Shown: positions 9,201 through 17,921, numbered from the stretch's first letter. The stretch is DNA of 64,000 nt from Dysosmobacter welbionis (GCF_005121165.3 NZ_CP034413.3:2790001-2854000); one strand, 5' to 3'. Numbers and translations: made by a program. Notes: generated from the sequence alone by a model not told the origin.

Positions 9201-9983
9201 TTTCTCTGTCCCATAGACCTCCTCCCGGGCGGCCAGATACCGGTTATAGGCGGCCTGGACCGCCGGATCGTTGATCTCCACGTGGTCCAGATGGGTGGAG
9301 AACGTGGTGTGGCGGCAGTGGTCGGACCAGTAGGTGTCCACCACCCGGATCTCCGTCAGGGTGGGGTCCCGGCGCTCCGAGTCCCGGAAGTATGCCTGGA
9401 GGAACGACAGGTCCTCCAGGTCCATGGCGAGACCCAGCCGCGCCAGCAGGGTATCCAGGCCCGCCCGGTCCAGGGCAGTGAAGCCCGTGACCGTTTCCAC
9501 GTCTGCCGGGACGGCGGTCTCTGCCGCCAGCCGCTCCGGCAGGTCCAAAGACGCCTCCCGGCACTCCACGGGGTTGAGGACATACCGCTTCACCGCGTCC
9601 ACATCCGCCGCCGTCAGGGGACCGAAGAGCAGATAGATCCTGGCGGTGCGGACCGTGGGCCGCTCCTCCTGAGTCATCAGCTGAATACACTGGGCGGCGG
9701 AGTCCGCCCGCTGGTCGAACTGTCCCGGCAGGGGCTCCACGCCGAAGGCGATGCAGTCCCCGGCGGGCAGGGCTGCGGCAGTATCGTCCACCTGAGGCTC
9801 AGAGAACACTGTCCCCACCGCCCGGCGGAAGGCGGCCTCGTCCAGGCCCTCCACGTCATAGCGGTTCAGCAGGCGCAGGTCCTCCAAGGCGGAGACGCCC
9901 ACCACGGTCTGCAGCTCGTGCAGCAGGCCCCGGGCCTCCTGCCGGAGCCCCGGCTTCTTTTCCACATAGATCCGTCTTACCAT
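6288..9983 (-). CDS. purL: Phosphoribosylformylglycinamidine synthase, large single-chain form
   Basis: This enzyme converts FGAR, glutamine and ATP to FGAM, step 4 of purine synthesis. The 1231-residue chain combines the PurS-like N-terminus, a linker and tandem PurM-like ATP-binding synthetase halves, and a C-terminal class I glutaminase (VFPGTNCEYD; nucleophile in GICNGFQALI). Many Firmicutes split this into PurS, PurL and PurQ; the long chain is the form used by several Clostridia and by Proteobacteria. The ATG at 9983 follows GGGAGGT; the open frame upstream of it is not protein-like. It is the last purine gene of the operon, 46 bases after purD. Confidence 0.95.
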   Translation of the reverse strand: MVRRIYVEKKPGLRQEARGLLHELQTVVGVSALEDLRLLNRYDVEGLDEAAFRRAVGTVFSEPQVDDTAAALPAGDCIAFGVEPLPGQFDQRADSAAQCIQLMTQEERPTVRTARIYLLFGPLTAADVDAVKRYVLNPVECREASLDLPERLAAETAVPADVETVTGFTALDRAGLDTLLARLGLAMDLEDLSFLQAYFRDSERRDPTLTEIRVVDTYWSDHCRHTTFSTHLDHVEINDPAVQAAYNRYLAAREEVYGTEKAAQRPQTLMDIATIGAKVLKRRGLLPEIDESEEINACSIHVAAQVNDKPQDWLLMFKNETHNHPTEIEPFGGAATCIGGCIRDPLSGRAYVHQAMRLTGCGDPRTPVAETLSGKLPQRKLAQTAAAGYSSYGNQIGLATGLVSEVYHPGYIAKHLECGVVVAAAPAENVVRERPQPGDVVILLGGRTGRDGIGGATGSSKSHNRQSLTTMASEVQKGNAPEERKIQRLFRDGNVTRLIKRCNDFGAGGVSVAVGELADGLDIDLDAVRKKYDGLDGTELAISESQERMAVVVARSNADRFIAAAEAENLEAYPVAVVTASPRMVMRWRGRTIVDLSRDFLNTNGAVKHARAAVPAPIPASPVSQDAENSSLRSIASSLASASRRGLAERFDSTIGCGSVLMPFGGRNQRTPAQVMAALLPVLPGQETDQASVMAWGFDPEAMAADPYRGAYNGVVTSLAKLVAAGADYRRAYLTLQEFFEKLREDPARWGKPFAALLGALDAQLDFGAAAIGGKDSMSGTFNDLDVPPTLISFAIAPIRAGEVLSPEFKEAGHPVYLFAPANGGAQSQREAWETFHQLCRAGRVCSAWAVEHGIAEGIMQMSFGNSIGFQAEGREIAWDLPCPGAIVAELTEDTDLLCAVRLGTTTAEPVLTTGADSVSIDELLSLNESVLEDVYPSRVPADPALVPVLEAPAFSRAAPRTGTAKPKVLIPVFPGTNCEYDSARAALRAGLEPQILVLNNQTPDHVAASAARFAQAARSSQILFLPGGFSGGDEPDGSGKFITAFLRSPQAADAVMDLLQNRDGLVLGICNGFQALIKLGLVPFGEIRDTDAACPTLTYNVIGRHQSRIVRTRVASNRSPWLTKVQVGDIVSVPISHGEGRFLCPPDLLAQLAENGQIATQYVDLDGHPTMDIDGNPNGSVWSVEGITSPDGRVFGKMGHAERVGPCLYRNIPGNYDLGLFDAAKDYFSL

Positions 9984-10029
9984 CGTATGACCTCCCGGCG
10001 CCGGTTGGGCGCTCATCAAAATATGCGTT

Positions 10030-11310
10030 TCAGTCCGCCAGAGCCGCCAGAGCCCGCTGGCCGATGTCATGGCGCAGGTATTTGCCGTCAAAGTCCACCG
10101 CCCTGGCGGCGGCGTAGGCGTCGTGCAAAGCCTGCCGCAAAGTGGGACCGGTGGCGGTGACGCCCAGTACCCGGCCGCCGCTGGTGACCAGCTGCCCATT
10201 CTCGTCCAGTCTGTCCCCGGCGTGGTAGATGGTCACGTTTCCCGGTGCCGACGCGGGCAGAGAGATGGGCTTACCCTTTTCGTAGTGCCCTGGATACCCG
10301 CCGGAGGCCAAGATCACACAGGCGGCGGAGGCGTGCCGCCATTCCACGGTGAGCGATCCCAGGGTCTCGCTTTCCACCGCCTGCATGACCGTCAGCAGGT
10401 CTGTTTTCAGCAGGGGCAGCACCACCTGGGTCTCCGGGTCCCCGAAGCGGCAGTTGTACTCGATGACCTTGGGCCCGTCCGGGGTCAGCATCAAACCGAA
10501 GTACAGGCAGCCCTTGAAGGGGCAGCTTTCCGCCCGCATGGCGGCCAGAGTGGGCAGGAAGATGGTGTCCATGCACACTCGGGCGATGTCCTCGGTGTAG
10601 CAGGGGTTGGGAGCCACGGTGCCCATGCCGCCGGTGTTGGGGCCAGTATCTCCGTCCCCCACCCGCTTGTGGTCCATGGAGGACACCATGGGGGCGATGG
10701 CGGTGCCGTCGGTGAAAGCCAGGACGCTGACCTCCGGGCCAGTCAAAAACTCCTCGATCACCACCCGGCTGCCGGAGTCCCCGAAGGCCCGGTCCTCCAT
10801 CATGGTCCTGACGGCATCCTCTGCCTCTTCATAGGACCGGGAGATCAGCACGCCCTTGCCCAGGGCCAGACCGTCCGCCTTGATGACGATGGGGAAGGAG
10901 GCGGTTTTCAAATAGGCGAGCGCCGCAGCGGGCGTATCGAACACCTCATATCGGGCGGTGGGGATGTGATATTTTTTCATCAGGTCCTTGGCAAAGACCT
11001 TGCTGGACTCGATCCGGGCGGCTCTGGCGTCCGGCCCGAAGCAGGGGATGCCCGCGGCGTGGAGGGCGTCCACACACCCCAGAGCCAGAGGATCGTCCGG
11101 CGCCACCACCGCGAACCCCACGGCGTGGGAGACGGCGAAGTCCACAATAGCGCCGATGTCTGTGGCGCTGATCTGCGGCACACAAACGGCGTCAGCGGCG
11201 ATGCCGCCGTTGCCCGGCAGGGCGTAAATCGTCTCCACCACCGGATTTTCTTTCAGTTTTTTGATGATGGCGTGCTCCCGGCCGCCGCCGCCTACTACGA
11301 GAAGATCCAT
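10030..11310 (-). CDS. purD: Phosphoribosylamine-glycine ligase (GAR synthetase)
   Basis: The 426-residue ATP-grasp enzyme joins glycine to phosphoribosylamine, step 2 of purine synthesis. It begins MDLLVVGGGGREHAI, the PurD N-terminal Rossmann motif. The ATP-grasp segment includes PIVIKADGLALGKGV, and NTGGMG plus EYNCRFGDPE supply metal and substrate ligands. The ATG at 11310 follows AAGGAGG. It sits 184 bases after purH, a gap that holds a small hairpin (11387-11404) but no strong terminator, so it probably stays in the operon. Confidence 0.95.
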   Translation of the reverse strand: MDLLVVGGGGREHAIIKKLKENPVVETIYALPGNGGIAADAVCVPQISATDIGAIVDFAVSHAVGFAVVAPDDPLALGCVDALHAAGIPCFGPDARAARIESSKVFAKDLMKKYHIPTARYEVFDTPAAALAYLKTASFPIVIKADGLALGKGVLISRSYEEAEDAVRTMMEDRAFGDSGSRVVIEEFLTGPEVSVLAFTDGTAIAPMVSSMDHKRVGDGDTGPNTGGMGTVAPNPCYTEDIARVCMDTIFLPTLAAMRAESCPFKGCLYFGLMLTPDGPKVIEYNCRFGDPETQVVLPLLKTDLLTVMQAVESETLGSLTVEWRHASAACVILASGGYPGHYEKGKPISLPASAPGNVTIYHAGDRLDENGQLVTSGGRVLGVTATGPTLRQALHDAYAAARAVDFDGKYLRHDIGQRALAALAD

Positions 11311-11494
11311 CGAATCGTCCTCCTTGCTTCGTGTATAAAACAGTGTGAAGAGAGACCGGGGAAAACCGGACAGGCTTTCCCGGTTGATTTGCCATCGCAA
11401 ATCAGAAAAGGAAACTTCATTGCCCCTATCCGGGCCCAGACTCGGCAGACCCGGCGGCAGGATGCCGGACAGGCCCGCTTCTCTTCAAAGACGC
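11311..11494 (-). other. purH-purD spacer with a perfect small hairpin
   Basis: The 184-base spacer contains a perfect 7-bp stem with a CATC loop (11387-11404). There is no T-run after it on the minus strand, so it is more likely an RNA-stability or pausing element than a terminator. Confidence 0.4.
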
Positions 11495-12673
11495 TCAGTG
11501 GTGGAACAGCCGCATCCCTGTAAACGCTATCACCATGCCGTATTTGTTGGCTGTTTCAATGACATGGTCATCCCGGATGGAACCGCCGGGCTCAACGATG
11601 TACTGGACGCCGGATTTTCTCGCCCGCTCCACATTATCGCCGAAGGGGAAGAAGGCGTCGGAGCCGCATGTGACGCCGGTGAGGGCTGCGATCCAGGTTT
11701 TTTTCTCCTCCGCCGTCAGAGGATCGGGGCGCACGGCGAAGGTCTTCTGCCAGATGCCCTCCGCCAGCACGTCCTCATACTCGTCGGAGAGATATACATC
11801 GATGGCGTTATCCCGGTCCGGGCGGCGAATGTTCTCCACGAATTGCAGGCCCAGCACCTTGGGATGGTGGCGGAGCCACCAGGTGTCCGCCTTGGTGCCC
11901 GCCAGGCGGGTGCAGTGGATGCGGCTCTGCTGGCCCGCTCCCACGCCGATGGCCTGTCCGTCCTTCACGTAGCAGACGGAGTTGGACTGGGTGTATTTCA
12001 GGGTGATGAGGGCCACGATCATGTCCCGCTTGGCCGCTTCCGGCAGGTCCTTGTTCTCCGTGACAAGGTTGGTGAGGAGCGCCTCATTGATCTCAAAGTT
12101 GTTCCGCCCCTGTTGGAAGGTGACGCCGAACGCGTCCTTGTACTCCTGGGGGGCGGGGACGTAGTCCGGGTCGATCTGCACGACGTTGTAATTGCCCTTC
12201 TTCTTGGTTTTCAATATCTCCAGGGCTTCGTCGGTGTAGCCGGGGGCGATGATGCCGTCGGACACCTCATATTTCAGATACCGGGCGGTGGCGGCGTCGC
12301 ACACGTCGGAGAGGGCCGCCCAGTCCCCGTAGGAGCACAGCCGGTCCGCACCCCGGGCCCGGATGTAGGCACAGGCGATGGGGGAAAGGTCTGCGCCCTC
12401 CTCCACAAAGTACATCTGCCGCTCCACATCCCTGAGGGGGTTGCCCACGGCGGCCCCGGCGGGGGACACGTGCTTGAAGGACGCGGCGGCGGGCAGGCCG
12501 GTGGCTTCTTTCAGTTCCCGCACCAGCTGCCAGGCGTTCAGCGCGTCCAGAAAGTTGATGTATCCCGGCTTGCCGTTCAGCACCGTGAGGGGCAGGTCGG
12601 ACCCGTCCCGCATGAAGATGCGGGCGGGCTTCTGGTTGGGATTGCAGCCGTATTTCAGTTCCAGTTCGTTCAT
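11495..12673 (-). CDS. purH: AICAR transformylase (stand-alone PurH formyltransferase domain)
   Basis: The 392-residue protein matches only the AICAR formyltransferase half of ordinary PurH, which is about 515 residues with an N-terminal IMP cyclohydrolase (MGS-fold) domain. That domain is missing. The start MNELELKYGCNPNQKPARIF and the motifs VSPAGAAVG and VEPGGSIRDD are characteristic of the transformylase. It transfers a formyl group from 10-formyl-THF to AICAR. The preceding gene, a PurO-type cyclohydrolase, overlaps it by four bases and supplies the missing activity. The ATG at 12673 follows AAAGGAGA. Confidence 0.9.
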   Translation of the reverse strand: MNELELKYGCNPNQKPARIFMRDGSDLPLTVLNGKPGYINFLDALNAWQLVRELKEATGLPAAASFKHVSPAGAAVGNPLRDVERQMYFVEEGADLSPIACAYIRARGADRLCSYGDWAALSDVCDAATARYLKYEVSDGIIAPGYTDEALEILKTKKKGNYNVVQIDPDYVPAPQEYKDAFGVTFQQGRNNFEINEALLTNLVTENKDLPEAAKRDMIVALITLKYTQSNSVCYVKDGQAIGVGAGQQSRIHCTRLAGTKADTWWLRHHPKVLGLQFVENIRRPDRDNAIDVYLSDEYEDVLAEGIWQKTFAVRPDPLTAEEKKTWIAALTGVTCGSDAFFPFGDNVERARKSGVQYIVEPGGSIRDDHVIETANKYGMVIAFTGMRLFHH

Positions 12674-13386
12674 GCCTGGGTCTCCTTTCCGGAATACTTG
12701 TTGACGATGCGCTGCTGGAAGTCCCGGGTCTCCAGGTCTGTGAAGCGGACGAAGAGGGAGATCCTGTTGGCCTCGTCCAGAGCGTCCCAAACGGCGCTGG
12801 CGAGGCTGTCAATGTCCCCTTCCACGGCCACCTGCTCCGGCTCTCCGGCAAAGGAGGGCAGGGGATCGCCGTCTCCGGCGTAGGTGTGGAGGAAGTGGCC
12901 GGTCCCCGGCTGGCCGGGATACTCGAAGGTCTGCCGCAGGCAGCGTCTGCCGGTCCCGTCGGCGGCTTTCAGGATGGACAGCTTGTAACTGCCGTTGGGC
13001 CCCAGCAGCCCGGAAATCCGCGGGGTCCAGTTGGGACCGTCCGGCTCGAATTCCCGCGTGCGGAGGGCCTGCTCCATGGGAAGGCCCTGCTTTAAAAACT
13101 CCAGGATGGTGTCCGTCTGGTCCCCGTTGGTGACGATGAGTCCCCGGCCCATCTGCCGTACCGGGTGGTAGATGATGAGGCTGGGGTCCTCCATCCTGGC
13201 GGGGTCCGCCGCCTGGGTACGGATGCCGTCCGGCTCCTCCGCGAAGACGCGGTTGCGGCTGTTGGCGCTGCGGCCCATGATGAAATAGACGGCCACGGAC
13301 GACTTGCCGTCCGGCGTCATGCCCAGCACGATCCCACGGCCGGGATAGGGATTGCCCCGCAGCAGGGCACATAAATCCTGTTTCAC
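12670..13386 (-). CDS. purO: IMP cyclohydrolase, PurO-like
   Basis: The 238-residue protein fits the PurO-type IMP cyclohydrolase family (PF07826), first described in archaea and also found in some Clostridia. It begins KQDLCALLRGNPYPGRGIVLGM and has YFIMGRSANSRNR and IVTNGDQTDTI segments typical of the family. It closes the second purine ring, FAICAR to IMP. The GTG at 13386 is chosen for its AAAGGAGG site and a four-base overlap with the purN stop. Position directly before a cyclohydrolase-less purH supports the assignment. Confidence 0.85.
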   Translation of the reverse strand: MKQDLCALLRGNPYPGRGIVLGMTPDGKSSVAVYFIMGRSANSRNRVFAEEPDGIRTQAADPARMEDPSLIIYHPVRQMGRGLIVTNGDQTDTILEFLKQGLPMEQALRTREFEPDGPNWTPRISGLLGPNGSYKLSILKAADGTGRRCLRQTFEYPGQPGTGHFLHTYAGDGDPLPSFAGEPEQVAVEGDIDSLASAVWDALDEANRISLFVRFTDLETRDFQQRIVNKYSGKETQA

Positions 13387-14003
13387 AGATGCTCCTCCTT
13401 TTCCGTGGCGATGTGGGCGGCCAGCTGTTCTGCGGCCTGGGGCAGCAGCACCCACTCCGCCTGTTCCATGACCCGGCGCTGCAAGGTTTCCGGCGTGTCG
13501 CCGGGCAGAATGTCCACCGCTTTCTGCAGCAGGATGCGCCCCCCGTCCGGGATCTCGTTCACCAGATGGACGGTAGCGCCGGTGACCCTGACGCCACGGC
13601 GGAGGGCTGCCTCATGGACCTTCAGCCCGTAATACCCCTTCCCACAGAAGGCGGGGATCAGGGAGGGATGGACGTTGACGATCCGGTCCGGCCAGCGACG
13701 GACGAAGTCCGCGGACAGGATGGACAGGAACCCGGCCAGCACGACCAGATCCACCCGGTACTGCGTCAGCGCCTCCATCAGCGCCGCCTCAAACGGCTCC
13801 TGCCCCAGCTGCTTCCGGGACAGGGGAATGGCAGGCACGCCGCGGCGTTTTGCCCGCTCCAGAGCGTAGGCTTCGGGATTGCTGGAGAGGACCAGCACGA
13901 TCTCCACGTGGGGCAGGGCGCCTGCTTCCTGAGCGTTCAGCAGCGCCTCCAGGTTGGTGCCGCCGCCGGAGACCAGCACAGCGATACGGGCCTTGTTCAG
14001 CAT
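13383..14003 (-). CDS. purN: Phosphoribosylglycinamide formyltransferase
   Basis: The 206-residue enzyme transfers a formyl group from 10-formyl-THF to GAR, step 3 of purine synthesis. It starts ARIAVLVSGGGTNLEALL, the phosphate-binding loop of PurN. The catalytic region NVHPSLIPAFCGKGYYGLKVHEA includes the conserved Asn-His pair, and HLVNEIPDGG the active-site Asp. Most PurN have VDEGxDxG here, so the loop is slightly divergent (VNEIPDGG). It overlaps purM by seven bases and purO by four. Confidence 0.92.
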   Translation of the reverse strand: MLNKARIAVLVSGGGTNLEALLNAQEAGALPHVEIVLVLSSNPEAYALERAKRRGVPAIPLSRKQLGQEPFEAALMEALTQYRVDLVVLAGFLSILSADFVRRWPDRIVNVHPSLIPAFCGKGYYGLKVHEAALRRGVRVTGATVHLVNEIPDGGRILLQKAVDILPGDTPETLQRRVMEQAEWVLLPQAAEQLAAHIATEKEEHL

Positions 14004-15031
14004 AGGATCACCCGTTCCTCTCCGGAGATCACCTCACCTATCACATAGCCGGGGCAGCCGTGCTGGGCCAGGGCGGAGAGGGCCTGGTCCGCCGTGTCCC
14101 GGGAGACGATCACCGCCATGCCGACCCCCATGTTGAAGGTGTTGAACATGTCCCGCTCCGGGATGTGGCCGGTCTCCCGGAGCATTTTGAAGATGGGTGG
14201 CGTCCGGACGGCAGCCTTCTCAATTTTCACCGTCATCCCATCCGGCAGGCACCGGGGGATGTTCTCATAAAAGCCCCCGCCGGTGATGTGGCTGATGCCG
14301 TGGACCTCTGCCGCGTCGATGGCGGCCAGCACCGGCTTCACATAGATGCGGGTGGGGGTCAGCAGGGCCTCGCCCAGGCTCTCCCCCAGATCTTCACAGT
14401 AGACCGTCAGATTGGCATGCTCCACGTGAAAGACCTTCCGCACCAGGGAGAATCCGTTGGAGTGGAGGCCGGAGGAGGGCAGGGCCAGCACCACGTCCCC
14501 GGAGCGGACCCGGTCCGGGTCGATGATATCGCCCTTGTCCACGATGCCCACGGAAAAGCCCGCCAGGTCGTATTCCTCCGGCGCCATGATGCCGGGGTGC
14601 TCGGCAGTCTCGCCGCCGATGAGGGCGCAGCCCGCCTGGACGCAGCCCTCTGCCACGCCGGAGACAATGGCGGCCACCTTCTCCGGCACATTCTTGCCGA
14701 TGGCGATGTAGTCCAGAAAGAACAGGGGCTTTGCCCCGCAGCAGATGATGTCGTTGACGCACATGGCCACGCAGTCCACGCCCACGGTGTCGTGCCGGTC
14801 CAGCAGCTGGGCGATGCGGATTTTGGTGCCCACCCCATCGGTGCCGGACACCAGCACCGGCTCACGTATGCCGGTCAGGTCCGGGGCGAACAACCCGCCA
14901 AAGCCTCCAATGCCGGACACTACCCCGGGGATCCTGGTCCGGGCCACGTGGGGGGCCATCAGCTTCACACCGGCGTAGCCTGCGGTGATGTCCACGCCGG
15001 ACTTCCGGTAGCTCTCCGAATAACTCTCCAT
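13997..15031 (-). CDS. purM: Phosphoribosylformylglycinamidine cyclo-ligase (AIR synthetase)
   Basis: The 344-residue enzyme closes the imidazole ring, FGAM to AIR, with ATP. It begins YSESYRKSGVDITAGYAGV, a strong family signature. VSGTDGVGTKIRIA is the nucleotide loop, followed by GGETAEHPGIM and HITGGGFYENI. The ATG at 15031 follows GGGAGAGG. It is tightly packed between purF and purN, so the operon is read straight through. Confidence 0.95.
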   Translation of the reverse strand: MESYSESYRKSGVDITAGYAGVKLMAPHVARTRIPGVVSGIGGFGGLFAPDLTGIREPVLVSGTDGVGTKIRIAQLLDRHDTVGVDCVAMCVNDIICCGAKPLFFLDYIAIGKNVPEKVAAIVSGVAEGCVQAGCALIGGETAEHPGIMAPEEYDLAGFSVGIVDKGDIIDPDRVRSGDVVLALPSSGLHSNGFSLVRKVFHVEHANLTVYCEDLGESLGEALLTPTRIYVKPVLAAIDAAEVHGISHITGGGFYENIPRCLPDGMTVKIEKAAVRTPPIFKMLRETGHIPERDMFNTFNMGVGMAVIVSRDTADQALSALAQHGCPGYVIGEVISGEERVILC

Positions 15032-15032
15032 A

Positions 15033-16499
15033 TCAGGTCCTCTCCCTCTCACTGATCTTGCACTCGAATCGGTCTTTGCCGCCGTCCTGGGGCACGGCGG
15101 TGGGGTAGCCCCCGCCGAAGCAGGCGGTGCAGAAGCCGCACTGGGTATTGTCCGCCAGCTTCACCACGTCCTGCAGGCTCAGATACCCCAGGGAATCCAC
15201 ACCGATGATCTTTGCGATCTCCTCCACCGAGTGGTTGTTGGCGATGAGCTTGCTGGGGTCATCGATGTCCGTACCGTAGTAGCAGGCGGCCACAAAGGGC
15301 GGCGCGCTGACCCGCATGTGGATCTCCTTCGCCCCGGCTTTCCGCAGCAGGTCGATGGTCCGGCGGCAGGTGGTGCCCCGGACGATGGAGTCGTCGATCA
15401 GCACCACCCGCTTGCCCTCCACCACGGAGCGGATGGGGTTCAGCTTGATATTGACCTCGTTTTCCCGCATGGCCTGAGTGGGGGAGATGAAGGTGCGGCC
15501 GATGTACTTGTTCTTGATGAACCCCATGCCGTAGGGGATACCGCTCTGCCGGGCGTAGCCCAGGGCGGCGTCCAGGCCGGAGTCCGGCACACCGATGACG
15601 ATGTCCGCCTGGACCGGGTGCTCCAGGGCCAGGAAGGCCCCGGCCCGCTGCCGTGCCACGTGGACGCTGGACCCGTCGATGACGGAGTCCGGCCGGGCGA
15701 AGTAGATGAACTCGAACACGCAGAGCCGCTTGGGGACCTTGCCGCAGTGGCGGGTGTCGGACTTGACGCCGGACTTGTCCGCCACCACGATCTCCCCGGG
15801 CAGGATGTCCCGCTCGAACCGGGCGCCGATGGCGTCCAGGGCGCAGGACTCGGAGGCGAACACCACGCCCCCGTCCCGCAGTCGTCCCATGCACAGCGGC
15901 CGGAAGCCGTGGGGGTCCCGGACGGCGATGAGCTTGGTGGGGGAGGAGATCACCAGGGAGTAGGCCCCCTCGATCCGGTCCATGGCGGCGGAGACCGCCT
16001 CCTCGATGGAGGGGGCGCGCAAACGCTCCTGGACGATGATGTAGGCGATGACCTCGGAGTCCGTGGTGGTCTGGAAGATGGAGCCCTGGCTCTCCAGCTC
16101 CTGGCGCAATGCGTGGGAGTTGGTGAGGTTGCCGTTGTGGGCCAGGGCCATGCGGCCCTTGTAGTGGTTCACCAGGATGGGCTGGACGTTCCGCTTGTTG
16201 TCGGACCCGGTGGTGCCGTAGCGCACGTGGCCTACGGCGATGGTGCCCGTGCCCAGGGAGCGGAGCCGCTCCGCCGGAAACACCTCGTTCACCAGCCCCA
16301 CATCCCGGTACGCGGTGAACACGCCATCATCGTTCACCGCGATGCCGGCGCTCTCTTGGCCCCGGTGCTGGAGGGCGTACAGGGCGTAATAGGCCAGGGG
16401 GGCCACATCCGTCGTCTCCGGCGCGTACACGCCGAACACGCCGCACTCCTCTTGGATGTGGCGGGCCGGGAGCACGGCGCTCAGCTCAGTCGGCATCAT
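15033..16499 (-). CDS. purF: Amidophosphoribosyltransferase
   Basis: PurF commits PRPP to purine synthesis by making phosphoribosylamine from glutamine. The class II glutaminase nucleophile is the Cys of ECGVFGVY, preceded by about 18 residues that would be removed as a propeptide, as in Bacillus PurF. RGQESAGIA and NGNLTNS belong to the glutaminase. The PRTase domain carries VVLIDDSIVRGTT, the PRPP-binding loop. Four Cys near the C-terminus (CNTQCGFCTACFGG region) suggest the 4Fe-4S cluster form. The start is the ATG at 16499 (488 residues) or the adjacent one at 16496; both overlap purC and no strong ribosome site is seen. Confidence 0.93.
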   Translation of the reverse strand: MMPTELSAVLPARHIQEECGVFGVYAPETTDVAPLAYYALYALQHRGQESAGIAVNDDGVFTAYRDVGLVNEVFPAERLRSLGTGTIAVGHVRYGTTGSDNKRNVQPILVNHYKGRMALAHNGNLTNSHALRQELESQGSIFQTTTDSEVIAYIIVQERLRAPSIEEAVSAAMDRIEGAYSLVISSPTKLIAVRDPHGFRPLCMGRLRDGGVVFASESCALDAIGARFERDILPGEIVVADKSGVKSDTRHCGKVPKRLCVFEFIYFARPDSVIDGSSVHVARQRAGAFLALEHPVQADIVIGVPDSGLDAALGYARQSGIPYGMGFIKNKYIGRTFISPTQAMRENEVNIKLNPIRSVVEGKRVVLIDDSIVRGTTCRRTIDLLRKAGAKEIHMRVSAPPFVAACYYGTDIDDPSKLIANNHSVEEIAKIIGVDSLGYLSLQDVVKLADNTQCGFCTACFGGGYPTAVPQDGGKDRFECKISERERT

Positions 16500-17205
16500 G
16501 GGCAAGCAGTCTCTGCATGACCTCGGCATAGGCGCCCTCCACGCCGCCCAGGTCCCGGCGGAAGCGGTCCTTGTCCAGCTTCTCATGGGTCTTTTCGTCC
16601 CAGAGGCGGCAGGTGTCGGGGCTGATCTCGTCCGCCAGAACGATCGTGCCGTCGGTCAGTCTGCCGAACTCCAGCTTGAAGTCCACCAGCGTGACGCCGC
16701 ACTCTGCCCAGAAGGCCTTGAGAATGTCGTTGACGGCAAAGGCGTACTTCTTGATGGTCTCGATCTCCTCCGCTGTGGCCAGCTTCAGCGCCAGGGCGTG
16801 ATAGCTGTTCAGCAGGGGATCTCCCAGTTCGTCGTTCTTGTAGGAGAACTCGATGGTGGGAGCGTCGAATACGATGCCCTCCTCCACACCGTACCGCTTG
16901 GCGAAGGACCCGGCAGAGAGGTTGCGGATGATAACCTCCAGCGGCACGATGGAGACCTTCTTCACCAGGGTCTCCCGCTCACTCAGCTCCTGAACGAAGT
17001 GGGTGGGAATGCCGGCCTTTTCGATCCGCCGCATCAGATGGTTGGTCATCTGGTTGTTGATGACGCCCTTGCCCGCAATGGTGCCCTTCTTCAGGCCGTT
17101 GAAGGCGGTGGCGTCGTCCTTGTAGTCCACGATGTAAAGTTCCGGGTCGTCGGTGCGGAAGACCTTCTTGGCCTTTCCCTCATAGAGCTGTTCCAGCTTC
17201 TGCAT
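16486..17205 (-). CDS. purC: SAICAR synthase
   Basis: The 239-residue enzyme joins CAIR and aspartate using ATP, step 7 of purine synthesis. It starts with the PurC signature QLYEGKAKKVF and includes VPLEVIIRNLSAGS and DFKLEFG, which line the active site. Its length is typical of the short bacterial form. The ATG at 17205 follows AAAGGAC. It is separated from purE by about 200 bases that contain a nested inverted repeat, the only large gap near the front of the operon. Confidence 0.94.
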   Translation of the reverse strand: MQKLEQLYEGKAKKVFRTDDPELYIVDYKDDATAFNGLKKGTIAGKGVINNQMTNHLMRRIEKAGIPTHFVQELSERETLVKKVSIVPLEVIIRNLSAGSFAKRYGVEEGIVFDAPTIEFSYKNDELGDPLLNSYHALALKLATAEEIETIKKYAFAVNDILKAFWAECGVTLVDFKLEFGRLTDGTIVLADEISPDTCRLWDEKTHEKLDKDRFRRDLGGVEGAYAEVMQRLLAHDAD

Positions 17206-17401
17206 GGTGCGTTCGTCCTTTCTTTCTGTTGAGAGATTAGATATTTGAATAGGCAATTGATAAACCATTAGAAAAACGGAAGGGAAAGAGAAAATAGAAA
17301 TGAGAAATCAGAAATCCGGCCGCGGGATGGCGCGGATACGGAACTTTGAGCCGTCCGGTCAGGACGGACTCAAGACTTTCCGATTCCTCATTTCCGATTT
17401 C
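17206..17401. repeat. Nested inverted repeat between purE and purC
   Basis: Outer arms 17301-17315 and 17390-17404 match as an inverted repeat at 14 of 15 positions; the second arm touches the end of purE. Inside is a 28-base hairpin (17346-17373, arms TTGAG-CCGTCC/GGACGG-CTCAA). No T-run follows, so termination is unlikely. It may be a small mobile repeat or an mRNA processing site. Confidence 0.5.
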
Positions 17402-17899
17402 TCACGATTTCAGGAGTTCCTCCTGGAGCTTGGCGTCCTTCTCGGCGATCTGCTCCGCCATCTTCCGCCGCTCCGCTTCCAGGCGCCGGGTCAGGGCCTC
17501 GTCCTCCACCGCCAGGATCTGGGCGGCCAGCACAGCAGCATTTTTCGCGCCGTTCAGTGCTACCGTAGCCACCGGGATGCCGCCGGGCATCTGGACTGTG
17601 GCCAGCAGGGCATCCAGTCCATCCAGGACGCCCCCCTTCATGGGAATGCCGATGACAGGCAGGGTGGTGTTGGCGGCAAAGGCCCCCGCCAGATGGGCAG
17701 CCATGCCGGCGGCGCAGATGACCACGCCGAATCCCCGCTCCCGGGCGGACTTGGCGAACTCAGCCGCCTGGGTCGGCGTCCGGTGGGCGCTGAGGATATG
17801 GGCCTCATAGGGGATGTCCAGGGCGTCCAGCTGGGTACAGGCCCCTTTGACCACGGGCCAGTCACTGTCGCTGCCCATGATGACGGCAACTTTTTTCAT
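17402..17899 (-). CDS. purE: N5-carboxyaminoimidazole ribonucleotide mutase (class I PurE)
   Basis: The 165-residue protein starts [16 protein letters not shown], the PurE nucleotide-binding motif, and has SAHRTP with the catalytic His. [20 protein letters not shown] is the conserved second half of the active site. It isomerises N5-CAIR to CAIR. No purK is seen in the window, so the partner is elsewhere or this PurE uses CO2 directly. The last ~25 residues form a charged helical tail. The ATG at 17899 follows AAAGGAG, 22 bases after gntR. Confidence 0.94.
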   Translation of the reverse strand: MKKVAVIMGSDSDWPVVKGACTQLDALDIPYEAHILSAHRTPTQAAEFAKSARERGFGVVICAAGMAAHLAGAFAANTTLPVIGIPMKGGVLDGLDALLATVQMPGGIPVATVALNGAKNAAVLAAQILAVEDEALTRRLEAERRKMAEQIAEKDAKLQEELLKS

Positions 17900-17921
17900 C
17901 GCAAGCGCTCCTTTCTGCGGC

